Of a stretch of DNA of 64,000 nucleotides, positions 27,030-33,957 are shown piece after piece. The notes beneath the pieces were generated by a model. The model saw nothing but the letters and a program-made list of their open reading frames with translations. It was not told the DNA's origin and did no database searches. The stretch comes from Halostagnicola sp. A-GB9-2 (GTDB lineage Archaea; Halobacteriota; Halobacteria; Halobacteriales; Natrialbaceae), in contig NZ_JASJOC010000004.1 of assembly GCF_030068615.1 (NCBI RefSeq), positions 248,001-312,000 on the forward strand. The letters are read 5' to 3'. Within the stretch, counting starts at the first letter, position 1. Each line of letters starts with the position of its first letter. A program made the position numbers and the translations under genes.

Positions 27030-27398
27030 TTATTCGTAGACGGTATCCGGATCGAACACCTTCTCGCCGACGTTCTCGCCCTCGATCGTGCGGTAGAAAC
27101 ACGATCGATGGCCCGTGTGACACGCGCCGCCCTCCTGGTCGACCAGATAGAGCAACGTGTCGGCGTCACAATCGACCCGCACGGCGTCGACCTGCTGGGT
27201 GTGGCCGCTTGTCTTGCCCTTCTGCCACAACTCGTCGCGGCTTCTCGAGTAGTAGTGGGCCACCCCCGTCTCTCGCGTCCGCTCGAGCGCCTCCGGAGAC
27301 ACGTACGCGAGCATCAACACCTCGCCCGTCTCGGCGTCCTGGGCTACGGCCGGAACCAGCCCGTCCTCGCCAAAATCGACCTCGATGCCGTCGTCCAT
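27030..27398 (-). CDS. hisI: Phosphoribosyl-AMP cyclohydrolase
   Basis: 122 residues. Third step of histidine synthesis: opens the purine ring of phosphoribosyl-AMP. Family motifs: [33 protein letters not shown], and the zinc/metal cysteines in [12 protein letters not shown] and [14 protein letters not shown]. It lacks a HisE pyrophosphatase domain, as usual for archaea. The ATG at 27398 fits the family start ([18 protein letters not shown]); the upstream frame is not family-like. Standalone, not in a his operon here. Confidence 0.95.
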   Translation of the reverse strand: MDDGIEVDFGEDGLVPAVAQDAETGEVLMLAYVSPEALERTRETGVAHYYSRSRDELWQKGKTSGHTQQVDAVRVDCDADTLLYLVDQEGGACHTGHRSCFYRTIEGENVGEKVFDPDTVYE

Positions 27399-27558
27399 AC
27401 TCGAGTGGAAGTCCGCCGGGGGCGATAGGTCTTTTGCTGGGCTCGAGATTGTGGGAACGGACGGGTTTCGGTTGGACCGGTAGCGGTTCTCGAGCAAATC
27501 TCGATGGCAGCTGTTATTTTTTCGTAAACGGCGACGAGCCGCTCGAGCGATCCAGATT

Positions 27559-27600
27559 TCGATCCCGTTCTGGGTTTTCCCTGTTGGACCACTGAACTAC
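27559..27600 (-). repeat. Diverged inverted repeat flanking the toxin-antitoxin cluster, left copy
   Basis: Read on the minus strand it begins GTAGTTCAGTGGTC, continues AGGGAAAACCCA and ends ACGGGATCGA. The same blocks occur on the plus strand at 29186-29227. Similarity appears to extend weakly about 15 bp inward (TGCGCTAATACGG versus TTGCAGTAACGG). Both copies point away from the toxin-antitoxin genes. Element type unknown. Confidence 0.65.
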
Positions 27601-27633
27601 AAACCGTATTAGCGCAGTCCCTCTTTCTCGGCA

Positions 27634-27642
27634 CCTTTATTG
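27634..27642 (+). promoter_or_regulatory. TATA box of the TumE/TumA-like operon
   Basis: CCTTTATTG centred about 29 bp before the ATG at 27667, predicting a leaderless message. Confidence 0.5.
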
Positions 27643-27662
27643 TGTTGTGACATGTAACAACA
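27643..27662. promoter_or_regulatory. Palindromic operator of the TumE/TumA-like operon
   Basis: A 20-bp dyad, TGTTGTGACA then TGTAACAACA, matching at 9 of 10 base pairs about the ACATGT centre. It fills the space between TATA box and start codon, so a bound antitoxin would block initiation. Autoregulation is typical for type II systems; binding here is inference. Confidence 0.6.
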
Positions 27663-27666
27663 GTTG

Positions 27667-27990
27667 ATGGGCGATGGTGACGATACCGACGCGAAACACG
27701 TCATGGGGCGTGAGTTCGAGTTCGACGGGACCTACGTCGAAGCCGAGGCGTGGGTTGTTCCGAACTCCGACCGGTATCCGGAAGGCATCAAATACTCGTT
27801 CCAGTACGGAACCACTGATGGCGAAACGATCTTTCGGTACGATAACTTCCCGGACCATCCGGGCGTCGGCCGTCACCACAAACACAACTCAGATGACCCT
27901 GACGACGTTGAAAACGTCGACTTCACCGACCTCGAATCACTCTACAAACGCTTCAAACAGGAGGTAATCGACAATGGAGAAAACTGGTAA
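27667..27990 (+). CDS. TumE-like toxin (DUF6516 family)
   Basis: 107 residues from the ATG at 27667 (a TTG lies one codon upstream). The family hallmark is visible: aromatic/beta N-terminal part (VEAEAWVVPNSDRYPEG, YSFQYGT), then FRYDNFPDHPGVGRHHKHN with the Arg-Tyr-Asp-Asn and clustered His residues expected for a nuclease-type active site. Acidic C-terminal tail ends in a short amphipathic helix. It overlaps the next gene by 17 bases, the usual coupled toxin-antitoxin arrangement, with the toxin first. Assignment as TumE rests on motif similarity; activity is not shown. Confidence 0.72.
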   Translation: MGDGDDTDAKHVMGREFEFDGTYVEAEAWVVPNSDRYPEGIKYSFQYGTTDGETIFRYDNFPDHPGVGRHHKHNSDDPDDVENVDFTDLESLYKRFKQEVIDNGENW

Positions 27991-28393
27991 CACGAACGAC
28001 GATCGGACGTTACATATCCGTTTCAGAACTGGCGATGAACAGCGAGCGCTCGAGACGCTTCGAGCGCTCGACCGAGGCGATGAGCCAGAGCCGTTCTTTG
28101 AGATCGTGTACAGCGATCCGGATGACTTGGCACGGGTAGTTCGGCCGAAGAACCTCGAGTTACTTCGGACCATCGCTCAACACGATCCCAAAAGCATCCG
28201 TGATGCGGCTCGTCTCGTCGATCGGGACGTTCGGCAGGTCCACACGAACTTGGAAGAACTCGAGGAGTTGCGTCTAATCGAGTTCGAGAAAGACGGCAGA
28301 GCCAAGAAGCCGACGGTCTGGTACGACACGATTGCGGTAGATCTGCCACTCGCACACGGCACAAACGCAAATCGAGATGCTGCCGACGTCTGA
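27974..28393 (+). CDS. TumA-like / HVO_A0114-family antitoxin, winged-helix DNA-binding
   Basis: 139 residues. The N-terminal half is a small alpha/beta segment (DDLARVVRPKNLELLRTIA); the centre is a winged helix-turn-helix (DPKSIRDAARLVDRDVRQVH, TNLEELEELRLIEF), and PTVWYDTIAVDLPL forms the wing and C-terminal strand. This matches the haloarchaeal HVO_A0114-type DNA-binding family and the antitoxin partner of DUF6516 toxins. It probably neutralises the upstream toxin and binds the 27643-27662 palindrome. Overlap with the toxin is 17 bases. Convergent with the VapBC-like pair. Confidence 0.75.
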   Translation: MEKTGNTNDDRTLHIRFRTGDEQRALETLRALDRGDEPEPFFEIVYSDPDDLARVVRPKNLELLRTIAQHDPKSIRDAARLVDRDVRQVHTNLEELEELRLIEFEKDGRAKKPTVWYDTIAVDLPLAHGTNANRDAADV

Positions 28394-28491
28394 GTACTGC
28401 AGTAACATTTAGCTCAGTGCAAACAGTTTCAGACAAACTTTTGTTGGGTTAAAGGACCATCGTAGTGCACCATGCGGCTTTACTTTGCTGT

Positions 28492-28872
28492 TCAGTAGTG
28501 CACCGTCTCGAGGCCAGCCACGGCGTCGAAGTCGGAATCCCGGGTGACGAGCGATGCACCGTATCTCCGACAGAGGCCGGCGATTAGAACGTCCCCGCTG
28601 TTGATGGGCTGGCCGCGGTCGACCAGTTCGGATTTAACCAGTGCCGCCTCGGCGGCCGCCCGATCGTCGAACTCGAGTGTGTCGACCCAGTCGAGACTCT
28701 GTTGTGCTTTTTCGATCGAGCTACCGGGGTAGCGGGCGGCACCTTCGTACACCTCGAACATCACGGTCGCTGGCGCGTAGTAGATCGGCGTGTCGTGGCT
28801 CTCGAGAAACGCCGCAGCGTCGTCAACCCCCTCGAGATAGTCGACGAGAAACGTCGCGTCGAGCGCTTTCAT
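28492..28872 (-). CDS. vapC: VapC-like PIN-domain toxin
   Basis: 126 residues, complete PIN fold. Acidic metal-binding residues are visible: Asp5 (KALDATFLVDYL), Glu40 (TVMFEVYEG), Asp94 (INSGDVLIAG) and Asp112 (VTRDSDFDAV). PIN toxins are RNases, often cutting tRNA or rRNA. It overlaps the antitoxin gene by four bases (ATGA), the standard vapBC order with antitoxin first. C-terminus VAGLETVHY is typical. Confidence 0.88.
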   Translation of the reverse strand: MKALDATFLVDYLEGVDDAAAFLESHDTPIYYAPATVMFEVYEGAARYPGSSIEKAQQSLDWVDTLEFDDRAAAEAALVKSELVDRGQPINSGDVLIAGLCRRYGASLVTRDSDFDAVAGLETVHY

Positions 28873-29108
28873 CGGCGGTTTTGAAGCCGCTCCTGTCGCT
28901 CGTCGAAGCCCTCGTTAACGTCTTCGCGGGCCTCGTCAACGGCCTCGCGGAACCCGTCTGCGTCGGCAAACGCGCCGAATCCTTTCATGTGGTCGCGCTC
29001 ACCGCCCGTTATCCGGTTGATCGTGTCCGTGAAGCTCTCATCCTCTCGCTTGTGCGCTTTCAGGTTTTTGTACGCCTCTTCCGTGATAGTCAGACTTTTC
29101 GTCCCCAT
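28869..29108 (-). CDS. vapB: VapB-like antitoxin
   Basis: 79 residues from the ATG at 29108; a frame a further 11 codons upstream crosses the operator and is not used. N-terminal MGTKSLTITEEAYKNLKAHK is a ribbon-helix-helix DNA-binding start seen in haloarchaeal antitoxins; the C-terminal part (DADGFREAVDEAREDVNEG) is an acidic helix expected to wrap the toxin. Upstream operator: perfect GTACAC-N4-GTGTAC at 29111-29126 and another half-site at 29144-29149. Four-base overlap with vapC. Confidence 0.83.
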   Translation of the reverse strand: MGTKSLTITEEAYKNLKAHKREDESFTDTINRITGGERDHMKGFGAFADADGFREAVDEAREDVNEGFDERQERLQNRR

Positions 29109-29110
29109 GT

Positions 29111-29126
29111 GTACACGTAGGTGTAC
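29111..29126. promoter_or_regulatory. Operator of the VapBC-like operon
   Basis: GTACAC, GTAG, GTGTAC: a perfect inverted repeat ending two bases upstream of the vapB ATG. A third GTGTAC half-site is at 29144-29149. A TATA-like CTAATAG on the minus strand (about 29131-29138) lies between, so VapB binding would occlude the promoter. Confidence 0.6.
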
Positions 29127-29185
29127 GTCTACTATTAGCAAAAGTGTACCGGACTCAGGTTCCTCGTTGCAGTAACGGAGAGTTT

Positions 29186-29227
29186 GGTTCAGTGGTCTCG
29201 GAAGGGAGAAAACCCACTACGGGATTG
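29186..29227 (+). repeat. Diverged inverted repeat flanking the toxin-antitoxin cluster, right copy
   Basis: Plus-strand GGTTCAGTGGTC, GGGAGAAAACCCA, ACGGGATTGA, matching the minus-strand copy at 27559-27600. The remaining gap 29228-29426 contains no gene I can support; a further weak match (CTCGATTT...CTCGAGAA near 29295) may extend the repeat outward. Confidence 0.65.
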
Positions 29228-29426
29228 AGGGACATCCCAAATTCGTACTGCCGATGCGATTACTTTCACAGATTCATGTTGACCTACTCCCTCGATTTCT
29301 GTCTCGAGAAAATGCCTCGAGTCCGGTTTACGGACCGAAACCCCGATCCACGATGTGGTGATGGTGGTTGTTTCTTTGTCGGCAACTCGCTGATCGAGAT
29401 TTCGGCTTACCGCCCCGACTCGAGCC

Positions 29427-29609
29427 TTAGTCGGACTCGAGCAGGCCGGGGGCGACGTGACAGCCACAGGGCGTGGCGATGCCGATCGTGGGCTCTTTCA
29501 TCGTGACGAGTGCGACCGGGGTTCCGCAGGTGGGACACTCGACCAGAGACCTCGAATCGGATGTGGCGTCGTCCGATTCAATCTCGAGGTCGTCGCTCTC
29601 GTCGGTCAT
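29427..29609 (-). CDS. Small CPxCG-type zinc-finger protein
   Basis: 60 residues. After a 22-residue acidic start comes CPTCGTPVALVTMKEP and then CGCHVAPG, giving cysteines (and a His) for one zinc site. Very small zinc-finger proteins of this kind are abundant in haloarchaea, where some affect motility, biofilm or stress responses, but no role can be assigned here. Start at the ATG at 29609. Confidence 0.7.
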   Translation of the reverse strand: MTDESDDLEIESDDATSDSRSLVECPTCGTPVALVTMKEPTIGIATPCGCHVAPGLLESD

Positions 29610-29670
29610 AGCTTCCCTCCTGCAGTGATTGTGACTGGTGTCTGTACGTTATTCAGCCGTCGGGCGGGAT

Positions 29671-29680
29671 GTTTATATCC
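29671..29680 (+). promoter_or_regulatory. TATA box ahead of structured-RNA candidate
   Basis: GTTTATATCC, itself inside a small GGGAT/ATCCC inverted repeat (29667-29680). Predicted transcription start about 29700. Confidence 0.45.
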
Positions 29681-29699
29681 CGGTAGAATGAACGTAATC

Positions 29700-29796
29700 A
29701 TGGCTCCGAGCAGACCGCTTGGAAGCCACGCCTCGGGTGCTAGGACACCCGGGGCATTTCAACGCATGCCCCATCACTCGTTGAGGGTGACTTCCA
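29700..29796 (+). ncRNA. Candidate structured RNA with pseudoknot
   Basis: A TATA box lies about 27 bp upstream. The segment can form an outer stem (GGAAGCCAC at 29721-29729 with GTGACTTCC at 29787-29795, one mismatch), hairpin 1 (CGGGTG 29734-29739 with CACCCG 29746-29751), hairpin 2 (GGGCAT 29752-29757 with ATGCCC 29766-29771), and a loop-to-tail pairing (TCAACG 29759-29764 with CGTTGA 29779-29784). A 54-codon frame covers the same bases (29700-29864) but looks non-protein-like. Family not recognised. The rest of 29610-29992 shows only a 13-bp direct repeat near its right end. Confidence 0.5.
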
Positions 29797-29944
29797 TTCT
29801 GTTTGTTGACCTGATGAGACTTATATCTATCCGTCACAGCTCGGGAAAATCGCCATTTCTGTGACCGAATCCGTCCTCGAGGCACTACCTAATTCGTCGA
29901 CTCTCCGTCTCGAGACCGCGCTGTCTGGCAATTGTGGTCCGATC

Positions 29945-29988
29945 GAGCGTAGGCGGTTGCGAGAGAGATTTCGAAGAGCGTAGGCGGT
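29945..29988. repeat. 13-bp direct repeat
   Basis: GAGCGTAGGCGGT at 29945-29957 and again at 29976-29988, period 31 bp, just beyond the stop of the exported-protein gene. Only two copies. Confidence 0.55.
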
Positions 29989-29992
29989 CGGG

Positions 29993-30472
29993 TTAGTCGT
30001 CGGTGACCGTGATGTGGAACGATTCGGTTTCGGCGTTGGCATCGTCTCGAGTTCTATCGGGCCCGCGCTCGACGTCTGCGTGCCACGCCGTGACTGCGTA
30101 CCGATACTCCCCGGACGTTGTGCGGTCGGGTACGCGTACTGGGACCGAAATTTCGACGCTCAATTCGGGCGGCGACCAGTTCCAGTACGGCGGGTCCGCG
30201 TCGTCTTGGCCGACTGGCGAGTCGGAGAAGCTCGCATCGTTGACGTCGAAGACGACGGATTCCGATTCTGGAAGGCTGGAAACGCGCACGCTTCCCGCGT
30301 CGTCGACTCGGAACGTCGCTGTCGTTTTCTCGCCCGGTGTGAGTTCCAACTCTTCGCCCGCGACGACCGGTACCGCATCCGACTCTCCGGTCGGGTTGCT
30401 GTGGACGAGAAGGCCACCGAGACAGATACCTACCCCCGCACAGCCCGAAGCGAGGGCCTGCCGGCGATTCAT
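29993..30472 (-). CDS. Exported protein of unknown function
   Basis: 159 residues. Starts MNRRQALASGCAGVGICLGG, a short twin-arginine-like signal or membrane anchor with a Cys near its end. The mature part is a single beta-sandwich-like domain (LELTPGEKTTATFRVDDAGS ... VEISVPVRVPDRTTSGEYRY), the style of haloarchaeal extracellular Ig-like or CARDB-like domains. TATA-like sequence (CTCAATATAAG region, about 30494-30502) lies upstream of the ATG. Function unknown. The gap beyond it, 30473-30786, contains no gene I can support; it holds a small AAGCGC-N4-GCGCTT palindrome at 30598-30613. Confidence 0.75.
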   Translation of the reverse strand: MNRRQALASGCAGVGICLGGLLVHSNPTGESDAVPVVAGEELELTPGEKTTATFRVDDAGSVRVSSLPESESVVFDVNDASFSDSPVGQDDADPPYWNWSPPELSVEISVPVRVPDRTTSGEYRYAVTAWHADVERGPDRTRDDANAETESFHITVTDD

Positions 30473-30786
30473 GTTACACGGTACACTCTCTCAATATAAG
30501 TTCCCTTTCGAAGGTCAAACCGTGATTTGTCCTTTCGATATCCGTTCTCTCAGCCCACGCTGGGGAACGCGCTGTAACCTGGCGGAGTGAAGGGGCAAAG
30601 CGCGCTGGCGCTTGCGTGGTCATCACAGCGACCCCTATCGTCGCAGGCGATATGTCGCCGTGTGACCGCCAGCGTGCTGAGGGCCTTCGGGGTTACAATC
30701 ACTCTCACTCGAGCCGTTACCGTCTCTCATCAGGAAGAGTGCTCGAGGGCGGCCAAACCGAACCAGAACGATTTCGAAAAGACGAG

Positions 30787-31626
30787 TTACAGAAACGCCT
30801 GAAACAGGAACAACACGGCGTTGTAGCCGCCGTGGATCCACATCACGAGATAGAGGTTTTCGTACTTCTCGTAGAGCCAGCCGAGCACGAGCGACAGCGC
30901 GAGGACGACGCCGAGCGAGACGACAGCTTCGGCGAACGTGGCCGTAAAGTAGGCGGGCAGGTGGATGCTCGAGAACAGCACCGAGGTCAGGACGATCGCC
31001 CCTGCGGAGCCGAACGCGGGGCGCATGTAGTTCTGGATGACGCCCCTGAACAACAGCTCCTCGGCGGGTCCGATGATGAGGATCGAAATCACGGCCAGCG
31101 CGAGGAAGTACGTCGCTGAGGCGTTCTCGTCGATCAGCGAGTGCTCCGAAGCGGGGATCCCGAGCGTGTTGCTGATGATCGAGAGCGCCATGCCGAGCGC
31201 GACGAGTCCGGCGATCGCGATGAGGCTCACGACGAACTGGCGGTTCGTCGGGATCGACAGGCCGAAATCCGATTTCGGGATCCAGCCGCGCATGACCGAA
31301 AGCGCCGCGAGGCCGACCGCGCCCAGTCCCAACATCGCCGACTCCGCGGCGGCCAGGAATACGAACCCGTCTCCCTCGAAGAGGTACTCTACGAGCTCGA
31401 GGTTATCGGTCACCATCAGGCCGATCATGAGCGGCATCATCAGCGCGATACTGCCGGCGAATGCGATGATGAACGCGCCGATGACGTAGCCGACCGAGCC
31501 GGCAATGGCGATCAACCGCGACCGCGACGGGGGTTCTTCGGGCCCTGACACACCGGGGCCAGGATCTTCGGGATCGGAACCGGAATCTTCGGGATCGGAC
31601 GGAGGATCCGATTGGGGGCTGTCCAT
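30787..31626 (-). CDS. CPBP family intramembrane metalloprotease
   Basis: 279 residues. A ~40-residue Asp/Pro/Ser/Glu-rich cytoplasmic leader (repeated DPED and SGSD) precedes about eight membrane helices. The Abi/CPBP motifs are present: EELLFRG (EExxxR), LFSSIHLPAYF (FxxxH) and MWIHGGYNAVLF (HxxxN). Members resemble the CAAX prenyl protease Rce1 and bacteriocin-immunity proteins; substrates in haloarchaea are unknown. Ends well inside the window with no close downstream gene. Confidence 0.9.
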   Translation of the reverse strand: MDSPQSDPPSDPEDSGSDPEDPGPGVSGPEEPPSRSRLIAIAGSVGYVIGAFIIAFAGSIALMMPLMIGLMVTDNLELVEYLFEGDGFVFLAAAESAMLGLGAVGLAALSVMRGWIPKSDFGLSIPTNRQFVVSLIAIAGLVALGMALSIISNTLGIPASEHSLIDENASATYFLALAVISILIIGPAEELLFRGVIQNYMRPAFGSAGAIVLTSVLFSSIHLPAYFTATFAEAVVSLGVVLALSLVLGWLYEKYENLYLVMWIHGGYNAVLFLFQAFL

Positions 31627-31709
31627 ACCTGAATATCAGGGAATCCAACCGATGAATGTGCCGATCCCTGCAGTCCGTGCTCGCATTCCGCACGGAACCC
31701 AAACTTTTC

Positions 31710-31913
31710 ATGGTCGCTCACGATTCTCCCGCCGTGGCTCGAGGACTACTCGCGCGGCTCCGAGCGTGGATCGCCGTCGAAGACCCCGAGGAACGTATCG
31801 TGGGCTCGGGCGACCCCATCACGTCGCCACAGCACAGGCGGTCGCCGGACGCCGAACGCGAACTCGAGCGACTCGAGGACGCCGCCGACGAAAACCGCGG
31901 CGAAGGCCCGTAG
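31710..31913 (+). CDS. Small protein of unknown function
   Basis: 67 residues. Starts MVAHDSPAVARGLLARLRAW, an amphipathic helix, and ends in an acidic helix (ERELERLEDAADEN). No motif recognised. Codon use is haloarchaeal, and an ACTTTTCATGG just before the ATG is only weakly promoter-like. Divergent from the CPBP protease with 83 bp between. Could be a real conserved small protein or chance. Confidence 0.45.
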   Translation: MVAHDSPAVARGLLARLRAWIAVEDPEERIVGSGDPITSPQHRRSPDAERELERLEDAADENRGEGP

Positions 31914-32058
31914 CTCGTTTCGAGTCGTCGCCTCGCCGACGCGTGTCTCCGCGGGCGAGTCGGTCCGTGCTCGGCCAACGTGGGGTTGCACTCGCCGCCC
32001 CGGCATCGTTCGTGCGAATCGACGACCCGACTCTTTCGAAAACCGCACCAACGAGGCT

Positions 32059-32919
32059 ATGTCCCGGTACTCCCAAACCGGAGGTATGCAGCGACGCCAC
32101 CTTCTCGGAACTATTTGTCTGGCTTCTACGGTGTCGGTAGCCGGTTGTCTCGGAGACGATTCCACGACCGCGTTGGATCCGCCGGATCATGACGCGGACC
32201 CCGAAACGTTACCCTATCCGACACACGGCGAGGAACTTCCGACGGCGACGCTGCCGTCGCCGCTTCACGATCGATCGATATCGACGACGGAGTTCCTCGA
32301 GGAACGAGAAACCTTGCTCACCTTCGTCTTCACCCGCTGTCCCGGCCCGTGTCACTCGCTCACCTCGAGTCTCGCACACGTTCAGGCCGACGCGCTCGAG
32401 AACGGCTACGCCGACGAGGTCGCGCTCCTCCCGACGACGTTCGATCCCGAACACGACACCCCCGAAGAACTTCGATCGTTCTCCGAGTCAAACGGTGCGG
32501 ATCCGAACGCCGAGAACTGGCAGTTCCTCCGGCCCGAATCGACATCTGAGGCGGCGGCGGTCATCAACGACGGCTTCGGCGTCGGGTTCGAGGAAGTGCC
32601 GATGGGGGAGGTCAACCACGATGACCACGACGACCAAGAGAGCGCCGATGACCACGATCAGGACAGCGACCACGACGAGCAAGAAAGCCACGACGATCAC
32701 GATCAGGACAGCGACCACGACCACGATGACCAAGAGGAGCAGGAGGGCGACGACCACGATAGCGGCCACGACGACGATGACGAAACGACGTTCGTCCACG
32801 GAAACCTCCTGTTGCTCGTCAACCGCGACGGCTACGTCGAGCGAGCGTACGGTCGCCAACCGCCCCGGCCGGACGAAGTCCTTCGTGACCTCGCCGACGT
32901 GCGCGATCAGTTCGCATGA
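32059..32919 (+). CDS. SCO1/SenC-type copper-chaperone lipoprotein with His/Asp-rich loop
   Basis: 286 residues; an in-frame ATG at 32086 is an alternative start and gives a shorter, equally good signal. Signal QRRHLLGTICLASTVSVAGC has RR and a lipobox Cys. The thioredoxin-like SCO domain has the copper-binding CxxxC in TRCPGPCHS (Cys94, Cys98) and a candidate His ligand in TFVHGNLLLL. Between strand and His ligand is an inserted ~55-residue tract made almost only of Asp, His, Glu, Gln and Ser, encoded partly by a 27-bp direct repeat (32650-32676, 32695-32721). SCO proteins deliver copper to cytochrome oxidase CuA or act in thiol redox. Overlaps the TlpA-like gene by four bases. Confidence 0.88.
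   Translation: MSRYSQTGGMQRRHLLGTICLASTVSVAGCLGDDSTTALDPPDHDADPETLPYPTHGEELPTATLPSPLHDRSISTTEFLEERETLLTFVFTRCPGPCHSLTSSLAHVQADALENGYADEVALLPTTFDPEHDTPEELRSFSESNGADPNAENWQFLRPESTSEAAAVINDGFGVGFEEVPMGEVNHDDHDDQESADDHDQDSDHDEQESHDDHDQDSDHDHDDQEEQEGDDHDSGHDDDDETTFVHGNLLLLVNRDGYVERAYGRQPPRPDEVLRDLADVRDQFA
32650..32721 (+). repeat. 27-bp direct repeat encoding the His/Asp-rich loop
   Basis: Copies at 32650-32676 and 32695-32721, 26 of 27 bases identical, 45-bp period (15 codons), preserving frame. Confidence 0.7.
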
Positions 32920-33431
32920 ACAGACGCGACGTACTCGCGGGTCTCGGAAGCGTCGGTGTGCTCGGCACCAGCGCGGTCGTCTACTCGAGATTTCAAGCCG
33001 ACGGGGACGTCGATCCGGTGACGGTCGAAACGCTCGAGGCTCCCGGTAGCGAAGCCGGCGAGACAACCGTGCCGGAAGCCGGTCGCGTCACGTTTCTCGA
33101 GGTGTTCGCCACGTGGTGTTCGACCTGTCGCGGGATGATGTCGACGTTACAGGAGGTCCACGAACGGACCGACGACGTTCACTTTCTTTCCGTCTCGAAC
33201 GAACCGCTCGGAGCGACCGTCGATCGAACGGACGTGGTGGAGTGGTGGCGGGCACACGACGGATCCTGGACCGTCGGAGTCGACGCGGATCTCGTCTTGA
33301 CGTCCGAACTCGACGTAAGAGCCGTCCCCGCCACGTTCGTTTTCGATGAACAAAATCGGATCGTCAACGCCGACACGGGGACCAAATCGGCCGATACGTT
33401 GCTCGAGTGGATCGAATCCGCACGAGTGTGA
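32916..33431 (+). CDS. TlpA/thioredoxin-like exported oxidoreductase
   Basis: 171 residues. MNRRDVLAGLGSVGVLGTSA is a twin-arginine-like signal/anchor. The thioredoxin fold follows with active site FATWCSTCRGM (CxxC) and the cis-proline segment VRAVPATFVFDEQN. It starts inside the SCO1-like stop codon (ATGA overlap), so the two are translationally coupled. Together they fit a copper-insertion or disulfide-reducing pair acting outside the membrane on a CuA oxidase or c-type/blue-copper protein; that target is inference. Confidence 0.9.
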   Translation: MNRRDVLAGLGSVGVLGTSAVVYSRFQADGDVDPVTVETLEAPGSEAGETTVPEAGRVTFLEVFATWCSTCRGMMSTLQEVHERTDDVHFLSVSNEPLGATVDRTDVVEWWRAHDGSWTVGVDADLVLTSELDVRAVPATFVFDEQNRIVNADTGTKSADTLLEWIESARV

Positions 33432-33506
33432 TCGCGATGGCGTCCTCGGGGGTGTCAAGTTCGCTGACCGCGCGAACGAGAGCCCGGAACGGGGATCCTT
33501 TTCGTC

Positions 33507-33737
33507 GTGAGCCTCGCCGCGTACCGTCGACGGGGCACGACGCAGTACCTCTTCGTTAGCGTCGCCGTCGGGGCGCTGTTCACCCGTTCGATCGTCGGCG
33601 GGGGAACCGTACTCGGCTACGTCCCGATGACGGTCCACCATTTCCTCGAACACAGTCTCGATTTCCTCATCGCGGCGATTATTCTGTACGCCGTGTACGT
33701 CCACGCGCCCGGATCGTTCACCGATGCGGAGTCGTGA
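33507..33737 (+). pseudogene. Truncated small membrane protein
   Basis: 76 codons from a GTG, with helices QYLFVSVAVGALFTRSIV and LDFLIAAIILYAVYVHA and a central TVHHFLEH histidine motif. The frame is open upstream only to a stop at 33465, and the sequence just before the GTG (GTGILFV) reads as the tail of a missing first membrane helix. Haloarchaeal proteins I recall with this HH-LEH layout have three helices, so this looks 5'-truncated. It follows the TlpA-like gene by 75 bp on the same strand. Confidence 0.45.
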
Positions 33738-33957
33738 CGCGTCAAGACGGATCGCGAGCTGTCTACGATGCCGTGAGACATCAGTACGGAACCGTGATGC
33801 GTTGGGACGCACCCGCGCCGCGCCGACCGGCGGTCGCGGGAAAGCGTCGTAGTCGGACGATTCGGCGACTGCGATCCATCTCGACGGTGATTGTTTCAAT
33901 CGCAACTTCGTCTTGAGAACCAACAAAAAACCGCTTCTCGAGAAATACGAGCTCCGG

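Noticed and set aside
27545-27600. tRNA-like fragment (TTCGATCCC resembling a T-loop, and GTAGTTCAGTGG on the other strand resembling a D-arm)
   Set aside because: The two pieces are on opposite strands, no acceptor stem or anticodon arm can be built, and the segment is better explained as the repeat shared with 29186-29227.
29700-29864. 54-codon leaderless ORF over the structured RNA
   Set aside because: Composition (many Arg, Ser, Pro, His) is unlike acidic haloarchaeal proteins and the base pairing explains the sequence better; kept only as a test for the RNA call.
29945-29988. CRISPR-like repeat
   Set aside because: Only two 13-bp copies, no spacer array and no cas genes in the window.
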